Below are positions 52,789-61,358 of a stretch of DNA of 64,000 bases, piece by piece. Every line of letters starts with the position of its first letter. The first letter of the stretch is position 1. The notes below the pieces were generated by a model. That model made no database searches. It was given only the letters and a program-made list of their open reading frames with translations, and was not told the origin of the DNA. The position numbers and the translations under genes were made by a program. Source of the DNA: Plantactinospora endophytica (GTDB lineage: Bacteria; Actinomycetota; Actinomycetes; Mycobacteriales; Micromonosporaceae); contig NZ_BONW01000012.1 of assembly GCF_016862915.1 (NCBI RefSeq), positions 124,001 to 188,000 on the forward strand. Reading direction: 5' to 3'.

Positions 52789-53051
52789 GACCGATCACCC
52801 GTACCCGTTTCCGCCCGCCTCTCGGCCGGCAACGACCCCGCCACGGCGCTGCCGCACCGGTGACGGCAACCCGGCCTTGTCGGCCGATCGTCCCATATGT
52901 CCGATCGCCCGTACCGGCCGACCCGGGGCGGACCGCACTGGAAGACTACGCGGGCACCCGAGCGCCGTCCGAGCCGTCACGCTGCGTGAATGGCCCGGAC
53001 CCGGGCGGGTAGACCAGCCGGGACGGCGCCCGACACGACGGGAGGCAGCCC

Positions 53052-53264
53052 ATGCCAGGACCACGACCGGGCAGCAACGCGTACGACGTGGAGCGCGCGC
53101 GGCTGCGCAAACGGATCGACAACTCCGGCCGGCGCAACACCGACGGAACCGCCGACACCGCCGCCAACCGGCATCTGCGGGAGGACGGCGACCGGCCCGG
53201 TTTCGTCCGGGGCGAACGGGGACTCGGCCCCAAGGGTGAACGCGGCCCCGGAGAACCGAAGTGA
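53052..53264 (+). CDS. Small conserved hydrophilic protein
   Basis: This 70-residue protein starts MPGPRPGSNAYDVERARLRK and is highly charged and probably mostly disordered. I know similar short proteins from other actinomycetes but no function. CGGGAGG lies before the ATG, and its stop overlaps the GTG of the next gene (GTGA), so both are co-translated. Its context suggests a small two-gene unit with a membrane protein. Confidence 0.72.
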   Translation: MPGPRPGSNAYDVERARLRKRIDNSGRRNTDGTADTAANRHLREDGDRPGFVRGERGLGPKGERGPGEPK

Positions 53265-53782
53265 CCGGCCGGGGTGCGATGGTGGGCCTGCTGGACCGGC
53301 CGGCGCCGGGCGGCCCGGTCACCGACGCGGTGGACGGGGCGATCGCCGGCGCGGTCGGCAGTGTCGCGCTGAACGTGGTGACCTTCCTGGACATGACCCT
53401 GCGGGGCAGGCCGGCCAGCGACACCCCGGAGGAGAGTGCCGGGCGGCTGACCCAGGTACTGCACATCGGTCTGGGGCCCGAGGACCGGGCGGCGAACCGC
53501 CGCTCGGGCCTCGGACCCCTGCTCGGCTACGCCACCGGCGTACTGTCCGGGGCCGCGCTCACCGTCGTCGGGCTGCGCCGGCTACCCGGGCCGGTGGCGG
53601 CCGGGCTGTTCGGTGCCGGTGCGATGCTGGCGTCCGACGGCACGCTCACGGCGCTCGGCGTCACCGATCCGCGCCGTTGGAGCCGTACGGACTGGCTCGC
53701 CGACATCGTGCCGCACCTGGCGTACGGGCTGGTCGCCGTGGCGACCCTCGGTCAGCTACGCCGTTCCCGGCGCCCGCGCTGA
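53261..53782 (+). CDS. Membrane protein of unknown function
   Basis: This 173-residue protein has three or four hydrophobic segments, including GAIAGAVGSVALNVVTFLDM, LLGYATGVLSGAALTVVGLR and PVAAGLFGAGAMLASDGTL. A cytosolic stretch DMTLRGRPASDTPEESAGRL follows the first helix. The GTG start overlaps the previous stop. I do not recognise a named family; the ending DIVPHLAYGLVAV is typical of related actinobacterial proteins. Confidence 0.78.
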   Translation: MTGRGAMVGLLDRPAPGGPVTDAVDGAIAGAVGSVALNVVTFLDMTLRGRPASDTPEESAGRLTQVLHIGLGPEDRAANRRSGLGPLLGYATGVLSGAALTVVGLRRLPGPVAAGLFGAGAMLASDGTLTALGVTDPRRWSRTDWLADIVPHLAYGLVAVATLGQLRRSRRPR

Positions 53783-53821
53783 CACCAGTACGACACCGCG
53801 ACGGATGCCGTACCGAACCGG

Positions 53822-54043
53822 TCAACCCACCCCACGCGCCTCGCTGCGGCCGGCAGCCCGCTGGTCGGGATCCTCGGCGACCGGCCGGGCCGACGGGCCG
53901 TACGGAGACACCTGCTCGGGCGGGATCCGCCGGCCGTCGCCGCCCCGGACCCGTGCCGGGTCACCCGGGCGCGGACGCTTGCTCTCCTGCACCGTCGGGT
54001 TCAGTTCGTTGCGGCGCATCTCCGGCTGCTGCACGTTCGTCAT
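53822..54043 (-). CDS. Small hydrophilic protein
   Basis: This 73-residue protein starts MTNVQQPEMRRNELNPTVQE. It is rich in arginine and proline with no domain, membrane helix or signal peptide. GAAGGGG lies at good distance before the ATG, and the composition differs from a shadow frame at its N terminus. It is convergent with the membrane-protein gene. Function unknown. Confidence 0.6.
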   Translation of the reverse strand: MTNVQQPEMRRNELNPTVQESKRPRPGDPARVRGGDGRRIPPEQVSPYGPSARPVAEDPDQRAAGRSEARGVG

Positions 54044-54255
54044 CGCCGTCCCCTTCCGCCGTCGTACCGCTCGATGGTGGGCGCCGGCCGGCGTCGGTGC
54101 GCCGACCGGCGGGGTGCCCCGGGGGTTCGCAACCGTCCGGTTCGCCGGGCGCGTCACGCACGACCGGGTACCCGGCCTGGGGTTACCCGGTGCGGGAGGC
54201 GCCATTCGGTCGGCCGCCCCGGTGCAGCCAGCGGCTGCGCGGGTAACCGGACGGG

Positions 54256-54909
54256 ATGAACCGTGACCGCGCCCTGGTACGGGTGCTGCTGGACCGGCAG
54301 GGCCGGACGTACGCCGACGAGGCGGGCATCCGGCTGGCCGACCGGCCCGGCCCGCTCTACCAGTTGCTGCTGCTCACCACGCTGCTCAGCACCCGGATCC
54401 GAGCCGGGGTGGCGGTGGCCGCCGCCCGGGAGCTGTTCGCCGCCGGCTGCCGCACCCCGCAGGGCACCGAGTCGCTGGGCTGGCAGGGTCGGGTGGATGC
54501 GCTCGGTCGGGGGCACTACCGGCGCTACGACGAGCGGACCGCGACGATGCTGGGCAACGGGGCGCGGCTGTGCCTGGAGCGCTGGAAGGGCGATCTGCGC
54601 CGGCTGCACCGGGAGGCCGACGATGACCGGTCCGCCCTCCGCCGCGAACTGACCCGGTTTCCCGGCATCGGGCCGACCGGGGCGGACATCTTCCTCCGGG
54701 AGGCGCAGGCGGTCTGGCCGGAGCTGCGCCCGTACGCCGACCGCCGGGCGGTGAACGCGGCCGGCCGGCTCGGGCTGCCGTCCACACCGGACAAACTGGC
54801 CGGACTGGTCGGCGGGGCGGATTTCCCCCGGTTGGCCTCCGCGCTGGTCCGGGTCTCACTCGGGCAGCAGTCGATCGGCGAACTGACCAGGGCGGCGGGC
54901 GCTCGCTGA
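54256..54909 (+). CDS. HhH-type endonuclease-like protein (Nth-related)
   Basis: This 217-residue protein has an overall helical layout and a helix-hairpin-helix LTRFPGIGPTGADIFLREA as in the endonuclease III/MutY superfamily. The catalytic lysine of Nth is not obvious, and the iron-sulphur cysteines are absent. The aspartate in RPYADRRAV may be the GPD-type acid. It could act in base excision repair. It follows the 53822 gene divergently by 212 bases. Confidence 0.75.
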   Translation: MNRDRALVRVLLDRQGRTYADEAGIRLADRPGPLYQLLLLTTLLSTRIRAGVAVAAARELFAAGCRTPQGTESLGWQGRVDALGRGHYRRYDERTATMLGNGARLCLERWKGDLRRLHREADDDRSALRRELTRFPGIGPTGADIFLREAQAVWPELRPYADRRAVNAAGRLGLPSTPDKLAGLVGGADFPRLASALVRVSLGQQSIGELTRAAGAR

Positions 54910-55016
54910 CCGGACGGACAGCGGTCCGGACGGCGTACCTGGACGGCGGCGTACGGGACGGCGGTCGCGTCGAGGTCGAGCGGGACGCCGACGTGGTCCG
55001 GGTGACGGTGTTCGGG

Positions 55017-55205
55017 TCAACTCACCGGCTTGCCGGAGGCGGGTCGGGTCAGGTACCAGACGGTCAGGCCGGCCGCGACCGCCAGCAGCAGGACGGTGTT
55101 GGTGACCCTGCCGCCCTCGCTCCCGCTGCTGCCGAAGTAGATGACGGCGAGCGCGGCACCGACCGACAGTACGGTCCGCAAGCCCTTGTTTTTCACGCGA
55201 ATCAT
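55017..55205 (-). CDS. Small two-helix membrane protein
   Basis: This 62-residue protein begins MIRVKNKGLRTVLSVGAALA and has two membrane helices (about 9-26 and 35-51) joined by a short glycine-serine loop GSSGSEGGR. The family is unknown. The AT-rich TACTAATTACGA stretch just upstream of its start probably includes the promoter. Confidence 0.7.
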   Translation of the reverse strand: MIRVKNKGLRTVLSVGAALAVIYFGSSGSEGGRVTNTVLLLAVAAGLTVWYLTRPASGKPVS

Positions 55206-55460
55206 ACTAATTACGACAGAGCACCCGTCCCGGGAAACAGGTCAACACCCCCGATCCGGGTGACCCGGTGCGAGCCGGGTCGCCGGGCCGGGCGACGTTT
55301 CCGGCTCGACTCCGGGTGGCCGGTGCGGGGTACCGCGATCGCCGGGAAGTGGCGACGACGGGTACGGCGGATCGGACCAGGTTGAGGTGGCCGGTGGGCT
55401 GCGGCGGCGTGCCGGCGGGGTCGGGACGTACGGGGCGGCCGATGGCCGTACAGTTCCGCC

Positions 55461-56552
55461 GTGACCGAAATCCGGACCACCGTCGAGCTGCGTCACCCCC
55501 CGGAGCGGGTCTGGCGGGCCCTCACCGACCGCGAGCTGCTGCCGAAGTGGTTCGCCGAGCTGGCGCCCCGACCCTCGTCGATCAGCCGGTTCGAACTGCG
55601 CCCGGTGGACCTGCCCCAGCTCGACGAGCTGATCGTCGTCGAGCTGGTCGAGGTCGAGCCGGCACACCGGCTGGTGCTGCGCTGGCCGGAGGCCGGTCAG
55701 TCGACCCTGATGGAGTGCGAGCTGACGCCGACCGCCGAGGGCTGCCGGCTGACCGTGGTGCAGGGCGACGACGAGGAACCCTGGTTCCCGGCCGACCTGA
55801 CCGAGCGCGAGGAGTGCTACCAGGGCCTGCTCGACACCCGGCTGCCCGCGGTGCTGGACTGGCTGGCGTTCCGGGAGGTGGAACTGCCCGCCCCGACCGA
55901 GGTCATCAGCACGGTACCGGCCGGTCGTTCCGGACCGGACCGGCGGTCCCGGCGCCGGCTCGCCGCCGTGCTGGCCGTGCTGGCCCTGGCGGTCGGCGCG
56001 GGCGTCGTGGCCACCGGCCTGCTCCGGGGACGCGGTGGCGACTCGCCGTCCGGCGCGCCGGCCACCGTCGCCGGTGCCGCGCCGAGCACCCCGGCGGGTA
56101 CGGCCACCCCGGCGGCTCCGACCCCGGGTACCGGCGTCACCCCGGTACAGCCGAGCCGGCCCGTCAACCGGCCCAGTCCGACTCCCCGGCGTACCTCCGC
56201 CGCGCCGCCCGTGAACCCGCCGAAGGCGGGCCAGCCGAGGCTGACCGCCGCCTACGCCACGGTGTCGAGCCGGCTCCTCGGGTACGAGGGCGAGGTGGTG
56301 GTGACCAACGACGGCGACGCGGCCGCGACGGGGTGGACGGTGGTGATCACCCTCTCCGGCGGCGCCCAGGTGTCGGGCGCCACCGGGGCGGAGAGCTACC
56401 GGCAGGAGGAGCAGCGGGTCACCTTCACCGGCGCACCACTCGGGGCCGACCGGTCGGCGACGATCCGGTTCGAGGTCGAACGCGACACCACGCTCACCCA
56501 GAAGCGGCCGACGAGCTGCGCAGTGGGCGACCAGCCCTGCACGGGGCTCTGA
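55461..56552 (+). CDS. SRPBCC (AHSA1-like) domain fused through a membrane helix to a CBM2-like domain
   Basis: This 363-residue protein has three parts. Residues 1-140 form an SRPBCC/AHSA1 lipid-pocket domain (VELRHPPERVWRALTDRELL, then LVLRWPE). A basic segment RRSRRRL precedes one membrane helix (about 168-190: AAVLAVLALAVGAGVVATGL) and a Pro/Thr/Ala linker follows (about 195-255). Residues 260-363 match the cellulose-binding CBM2 sandwich: VVTNDGDAAATGWTVVITL, with the last residues holding two cysteines (SCAVGDQPC). A cytoplasmic ligand pocket and an extracellular carbohydrate-binding head are predicted. GTG is the start. Confidence 0.85.
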   Translation: MTEIRTTVELRHPPERVWRALTDRELLPKWFAELAPRPSSISRFELRPVDLPQLDELIVVELVEVEPAHRLVLRWPEAGQSTLMECELTPTAEGCRLTVVQGDDEEPWFPADLTEREECYQGLLDTRLPAVLDWLAFREVELPAPTEVISTVPAGRSGPDRRSRRRLAAVLAVLALAVGAGVVATGLLRGRGGDSPSGAPATVAGAAPSTPAGTATPAAPTPGTGVTPVQPSRPVNRPSPTPRRTSAAPPVNPPKAGQPRLTAAYATVSSRLLGYEGEVVVTNDGDAAATGWTVVITLSGGAQVSGATGAESYRQEEQRVTFTGAPLGADRSATIRFEVERDTTLTQKRPTSCAVGDQPCTGL

Positions 56553-56562
56553 GCCGGGCGGT

Positions 56563-57906
56563 TCAGTAGAGCAGGTACGGCCGGCGCCGGCGGTCGAACG
56601 CGGCCAGCTCGGCCGACCAGGCGTCGACCACGTCCGACACGTCCGCCCCGGCGTCGATCATCGTCCGCAGCCGGGTGGAGCCGGTGAGCTTGTCGATCCA
56701 GTACGGCCGGGCGGCGTCCCAGGTGTCCGCCCGCCAGGCGAAGGCCGGATATTTGCGCGACTCGACCAGCAGCGCGACTCCGGTACGCACCGGGTCGAAC
56801 CGGGCCGGGTCGACGACCTTCACCTCCACGCCCGCGCAGAGCTTGTTGAGCAGGTTCGGCTTCTGCCCGGCGGCGGTCGGCGAGAAGTACGCCTCCCGGA
56901 ACTCGACCCCGGGCAGGTCCCGGGCGACGAGCCGGTCCACCAGGTGGTAGTCGAAGTCGGTGGCCAGCCCGCCGATCAGCTCAAACGGCCGGGTGGTGCC
57001 GCGCCCCTCGGTCATCGACGCCACCCCCTCGAACATGCAGGTGCCGGGATAGACCAGCGCGGTGTCCGGGGTCGGCATGTTCGGGCTGGGCAGCACCCAC
57101 GGCACGCCGGTGTCGACGGCGAAGTCTCCGCGCCGCCAGCCCTTGCATCTGATCACCGTCAGGTCGACCGATCGGCCCGCCTCGGCCGGCAGGAACTCGC
57201 CGTTGTAGAACCGGGCCAGCTCGCCGACCGTCATACCGTGCTGCTGCACGATCTCCTTCTTGCCGACGCCGGAGGTGAACGGCGTGGTCATCATCGGCCC
57301 GTACGCCCGCCCGCCGATCGGGTTCGGCCGGTCGAGTACGACGTACCGGCGGCCGAGCCGGGCGGCGGCGACCATCGAGTCGTAGAGGGTCCAGATGTAG
57401 GTGTAGAACCGGGCGCCGACGTCCTGGATGTCGAAGACGACGGTGTCGACACCGGCCTGGGTGATCAGTTCACCCCACTTCGCCTGCGAGGCGCCGTACG
57501 CGTCGTAGACGGTGACGCCGGTCCGGGCGTCGATCCCGGTCCCCTCGCTGCCGCCGGCCTGGGCCGACCCCCGGAACCCGTGCTCCGGCCCGAACGCGGC
57601 GGTCAACTGGACCCGGCCGGAGCCGTGCATCAGGTCGACCAGGTGGCGGTAGCGGGCGTCGACTCCGGTGGGGTTGGACAGCACCCCGACCCGCTGGCCG
57701 GCCAGGGCGGCGAACCGGCTGTCGACCAGGACGTCCAGCCCGGTGCTCACCCGCCGGCCGGGCCGGCCACCGGATCCGCCGGCTCCGGCCGGGCCGGGGC
57801 CGTCGTCGGGGGCGGCGGAGGCGGCGGCGCCACCGAGGCTGCCGGCGGTCGCGGCGCCGAGTGCGCTCGCGGCGGCGGTGCTGGCGAGGAACCTTCTGCG
57901 GTGCAC
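56563..57906 (-). CDS. namZ: Secreted exo-beta-N-acetylmuramidase (NamZ-like, DUF1343)
   Basis: This 447-residue protein has a Tat-like signal (HRRRFLASTAAASALGAATA, then SAAPDD). The DUF1343 body contains GVLSNPTGVD, FGPEHGFRG, TVVFDIQDVGARFYTYI, VLDRPNPIGG, QHGMTVGELARFYN and PSPNMPTPDTALVYPGTC. NamZ of B. subtilis removes terminal N-acetylmuramic acid from peptidoglycan fragments. GTG at 57906 follows GGAGG. It is convergent with the SRPBCC-CBM2 gene (10 bp gap). A role in cell-wall recycling is likely. Confidence 0.92.
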   Translation of the reverse strand: MHRRRFLASTAAASALGAATAGSLGGAAASAAPDDGPGPAGAGGSGGRPGRRVSTGLDVLVDSRFAALAGQRVGVLSNPTGVDARYRHLVDLMHGSGRVQLTAAFGPEHGFRGSAQAGGSEGTGIDARTGVTVYDAYGASQAKWGELITQAGVDTVVFDIQDVGARFYTYIWTLYDSMVAAARLGRRYVVLDRPNPIGGRAYGPMMTTPFTSGVGKKEIVQQHGMTVGELARFYNGEFLPAEAGRSVDLTVIRCKGWRRGDFAVDTGVPWVLPSPNMPTPDTALVYPGTCMFEGVASMTEGRGTTRPFELIGGLATDFDYHLVDRLVARDLPGVEFREAYFSPTAAGQKPNLLNKLCAGVEVKVVDPARFDPVRTGVALLVESRKYPAFAWRADTWDAARPYWIDKLTGSTRLRTMIDAGADVSDVVDAWSAELAAFDRRRRPYLLY

Positions 57907-58041
57907 GACGGCCTCCCGGGGGCGGGGCTGCGGGCGGGTGACGTCCTGGAAGTTACCTACGTCACACGGACTGGTCAAGAAGGAAAACTACGGAACGGCC
58001 CGCGACCTGCGGCTGCCCGGCGCGGATCGGTCAGGTCGCGG

Positions 58042-58239
58042 CTACTCCGCTTCCAGATCACCGAGCTCGATGTTCTGGATCATCAACCAACGGGCCAGCG
58101 CCGGCATCCCGTACAGCCACAGCGGGGCGGACTCGGTGGTGCCGTTGGTCGCGTAGATGGCGAACCGCAGGTCGGGAGCGTGCATCGCCTCGATCCGCCA
58201 GCGATGGTTCTTGTCCCGCCAGATGGCGGATGGGTCCAT
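58042..58239 (-). CDS. Small conserved protein of unknown function
   Basis: This 65-residue protein starts MDPSAIWRDKNHRWRIEAMH and ends LMIQNIELGDLEAE. It has balanced composition and mixed helix and strand, unlike shadow frames. GAGG lies 6 bases before the ATG. It diverges from the DUF6461-like gene across 142 bases. I do not recognise the family. Confidence 0.68.
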   Translation of the reverse strand: MDPSAIWRDKNHRWRIEAMHAPDLRFAIYATNGTTESAPLWLYGMPALARWLMIQNIELGDLEAE

Positions 58240-58381
58240 GCCCCTCACGCTAGTGCGCGCTCCGATAGCCTTCGCCGAGTTTTGTCGCACCGGTGGGGTT
58301 GGCTCGGACCGGCCGTGTTCCGCCATCGGAAGCGGCCGGCACGACGGCGACCGGCGGGTGCCGGGGTTGGACGGGGGCAGG

Positions 58382-59422
58382 ATGCGTGAGTACGACTGGC
58401 TGGCGGACCACGGACTCGACGAGGCGTTCTGCCTGACCTTCGTCCGGGACCCGGACGACACGGCGGTGCTGTGCCGGTTCGGCGTCGACCCGGCGAGCCT
58501 CCAGTCGCTGACCGGCGTGGACGATATCGCGGAGCTGCCGTTCGAGCACGTCGTGGTGGCCGGCCGGCTCGACGGCTGGGTCTTCGTGCTGGAGGAGAAC
58601 GGCTTCGAGGGCAGCCGGCCCGAGGTGCTGCGGGCCGTCTCGGCCGGCACCGAGGCGGTCTCCGTCTACACCAACGTCAACGCCAACCGGCGGTTCGGGC
58701 ACGCCGTCGACGGAGTGCTGCGGACCGGGTTCGACCCGAGTTCGCCGGTACGTCGTTGGGGTGACGCGCCGGACGCCCTGGTACCGCTGATGCGCCAGGT
58801 CGGCCTTCCGGTCAGCGGGGACGGCGGCTGGTCCGGTGCCGGGCTCGACGCCGGGCTCCGGCTGGCCGACGTGATCACCGGCGTACACCTCGACGGCGCG
58901 CGGCTGGCCGGGCCGTTGACCACCGGCCGGCTGGTACCCCTGCTCTCGGACCCGCCCGAGCGACCGACCTGGATGCTCCGCGAGGACGCCGAACTGCTCA
59001 CCGCGATCACCTCGGCCCCGCCGGACCTGCTGCGCCGGGTAGTGGCGGCCGAGGCGCGACGGCGCGCGGACGGCGCCGGGATCAGCGGCGAGCCGGTGGT
59101 GGCGGAGGCGCTGGCCGAGATCGACCGGGGCGGCGGCCGGACCGTGCCGGACAACTCCGGACTCGGCCGGCTGCTGCGCGAACTCGGCTACCGGTCGGAC
59201 ATCGCCGGCACCTCGCTGGCGTTGCCGACCCAGCGGGGCCGGATGACTGACGCAGAGCGACGGCAGGCGTTCGCCCGACACTCGGCCGGACTGGCGGTGC
59301 AGGCAGCGCTCTTCCCCGACCAGGTACGGGCCGCGTACGAGGTGCTCGGCTGGGTGGCCCCGGCCCGTGACCCGGACCGGGTCGCCCGACGGGCCCAACT
59401 CCTCGCCGAACTGCGCGGCTGA
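58382..59422 (+). CDS. DUF6461-like protein
   Basis: This 346-residue protein starts MREYDWLADHGLDEAFCLTF and has DDIAELPFEHVVVAGRLDGWVFVLEENGFEG, quoted here to show the DUF6461 pattern in part only (LDGW, EENGFEG). This family is common in actinomycetes, in which it is often present in many copies, and its function is unknown. The C-terminal half is helical, with arginine-rich segments. No membrane helix or signal is present. Confidence 0.72.
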   Translation: MREYDWLADHGLDEAFCLTFVRDPDDTAVLCRFGVDPASLQSLTGVDDIAELPFEHVVVAGRLDGWVFVLEENGFEGSRPEVLRAVSAGTEAVSVYTNVNANRRFGHAVDGVLRTGFDPSSPVRRWGDAPDALVPLMRQVGLPVSGDGGWSGAGLDAGLRLADVITGVHLDGARLAGPLTTGRLVPLLSDPPERPTWMLREDAELLTAITSAPPDLLRRVVAAEARRRADGAGISGEPVVAEALAEIDRGGGRTVPDNSGLGRLLRELGYRSDIAGTSLALPTQRGRMTDAERRQAFARHSAGLAVQAALFPDQVRAAYEVLGWVAPARDPDRVARRAQLLAELRG

Positions 59423-59535
59423 CCGTCCGGGCAGCGGTTCGCCCCCGCCCGTCGGGGCCGGCGGTGCAGTCCAACACCCCGACCGGAGGGGTTCGACGGC
59501 GCAGGTGGTCGCAGGTTGGGTGGAGGGTGTCGCGG

Positions 59536-59835
59536 CTACCGGGCGAGGTCGGCCAGCAGCCGCCGGGCCCGTCGTAGGTCGTCGCCGACGACGTCGTCCA
59601 AGTCGGCGTCGCGCCGCACCGCCAGGCAGGCGTGCAGCAACCGGACCGCCTCCGCCGAGCGCCGGTCCCGGGCGAGGAGCAGCTCGGCCAGGCAACACCG
59701 GGCCGTCACCCGCGTTCCGGCATCGCCGTCCCGGTCGGCCGAGGCGATCGCCGCCCGCAGCACCGTCTCGGCCCGGCCGGGGTCACCGTGGCGGAGCAGC
59801 AGTACCGCCTTGTGCAGCAGACTCGACGCCCGCAC
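59536..59835 (-). CDS. Small TPR-like helical protein
   Basis: This 99-residue protein starts RASSLLHKAVLLLRHGDPGR and consists of helices with a TPR-like pattern (AETVLRAAIASADRDGDAGT, then CCLAELLLA). GTG at 59835 follows GGGGAG at about 10 bases. It may be a protein-interaction module. The 253 bases upstream, before ltrA, show nothing else. Confidence 0.62.
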   Translation of the reverse strand: MRASSLLHKAVLLLRHGDPGRAETVLRAAIASADRDGDAGTRVTARCCLAELLLARDRRSAEAVRLLHACLAVRRDADLDDVVGDDLRRARRLLADLAR

Positions 59836-60088
59836 CTGACACCGCTCCCCTTCCCCGGACCGGATTCGGCGTGTCCGGGGCGACCCTAGCTCGCACCGAG
59901 ATCACGTCGACGAGGGTGCCGACGGTCACCGGCGCCCGGTCGGAATCGAGGAAGGCGATCGTCGGAGAACCGGGGAGCCGGCCCGCCCCGCCGTGGTACG
60001 ACTGCTTCGACAGCGGGTGGGCGACGAGTCCGCACAGGTCAGGGCGTCGCCCGGCAGCCGGTGCGGTGGGTGGGAGAACGGGCGGCCG

Positions 60089-61264
60089 ATGGCGACGGGC
60101 AGGCACTCCTCCCTGATCCGGGACCCGGGCAAGCCGCAGCGGGCCACTCCCGTGGAACTCTTCTACGATCTCGTCTTCGTCTTCATACTGGCCCGGCTGG
60201 CCGAGACGCTGATCGAGGATCTGACCCTGCTCGGGGCGTACGAGACGCTTCTGCTGCTGCTGGCGATCTGGTGGGTGTGGTCGTACACCAACCTGGCCAC
60301 GGACACCCTCGACTCGAGGCGGCCCCCCGTCCAACTGGTGGTCATCACGATCATGCTGGGCAGTCTGCTGATCTCGACCGCGGTACCGGAGGCGTTCGAC
60401 GGGCGGGCCCTCCTCTTCGCCTCCGCGTACGTCGGGATCCACCTCTTCCGCAGCATCGCCCTTGCCGTGATCCTCCGGGACCACCGGCTACGCAACCGGC
60501 CACTGCGCGGCATCTTCTGGTTCAGCCTCTCCGGAGGACTCTGGTTCGCCGGGGTCTTCAGCCCCGGGCTGCCACGGCTGCTGCTCTGGACGGCGGCGCT
60601 GGGCATGGACTACCTGGGGCCGGTACTGCGCTGGCCCACCCCGAGGATCGGACGCTCGCCGGCGTGGGAGTGGAACACCGCCGGTGAGCACCTGGCCGAG
60701 CGGTACCGGCAGTTCATCATCATCGCCCTCGGCGAGACCCTGGTCATCACCGCCCGCACCGTCCGCCGCACCGACTACGGGGCGGGGCAGGTGGTCGCCG
60801 TGCTGGTCTCGTTCGCCACCACCGTGCTGCTCTGGTGGATCTACTTCTACCGGGCCAGGGAGAAGCTCGGCAGCGCCATCACCGGCTCGGCCGACCCGGC
60901 CCGGGAGACCAAGTGGGCCGGGTACGCCCACCTGATCATGGTGGCCGGCGTCGTGCTGACCACTGTCGGCGACGAGTTGATCATCCGCCATCCGACGGAG
61001 GACACCCCCGAGGGCTGGGTCGGGGTGATCATCGGCGGCCCGGTACTCTTCCTCGCCGGCCGTACCCTGCTGGGACACGAGGTCTTCGTCCGCGTCGCCC
61101 GGCCCTGGCTGGTCGGGATCGCCGTGCTGATCCTGATGGCACCGGGAATGGTCTTCGTGCCCCCGCTCGCGGTCTCGGTCTGCGTCATGCTCGTCCTGCT
61201 CGGAGTCGTCCTCGCCGACGCGATCTTCCTTCGGGAGCCGCGCGAGACACCGGGAACCGGCTGA
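60089..61264 (+). CDS. ltrA: Low temperature requirement protein A (LtrA) family membrane protein
   Basis: This 391-residue protein has about ten membrane helices. It contains the family hallmark PVELFYDLVFVFILARL, then WWVWSYTNLATD, and in the second half FIIIALGETLVITA and LLWWIYFYRA. In Listeria ltrA is needed for growth at low temperature; the transported substrate is not known. ATG at 60089 is chosen by the N-terminal alignment. Its stop lies inside a tandemly repeated 62-bp segment that runs on for 80 bases past the gene. Confidence 0.9.
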   Translation: MATGRHSSLIRDPGKPQRATPVELFYDLVFVFILARLAETLIEDLTLLGAYETLLLLLAIWWVWSYTNLATDTLDSRRPPVQLVVITIMLGSLLISTAVPEAFDGRALLFASAYVGIHLFRSIALAVILRDHRLRNRPLRGIFWFSLSGGLWFAGVFSPGLPRLLLWTAALGMDYLGPVLRWPTPRIGRSPAWEWNTAGEHLAERYRQFIIIALGETLVITARTVRRTDYGAGQVVAVLVSFATTVLLWWIYFYRAREKLGSAITGSADPARETKWAGYAHLIMVAGVVLTTVGDELIIRHPTEDTPEGWVGVIIGGPVLFLAGRTLLGHEVFVRVARPWLVGIAVLILMAPGMVFVPPLAVSVCVMLVLLGVVLADAIFLREPRETPGTG

Positions 61265-61341
61265 CGGATCGGGCGCGTCGCGCGATCCTCGTCCGGGAGC
61301 CGCGTGACACACCGGGAACCTCTGACGGACCCGGAGCGTCG
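61219..61341. repeat. 62-bp imperfect tandem duplication over the ltrA stop codon
   Basis: Copy 1 (61219-61280) starts CGCGATCTTCC and copy 2 (61281-61341) starts CGCGATCCTCG. Both continue through CGGGAGCCGCG and CACCGGGAACC to GGNGCGTCG. I estimate 80-85 % identity with one gap. Copy 1 encodes the last LtrA residues and the stop; copy 2 is non-coding, between ltrA and the convergent selB. Confidence 0.8.
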
Positions 61342-61358
61342 TCGTCGGAACCGAGGAA

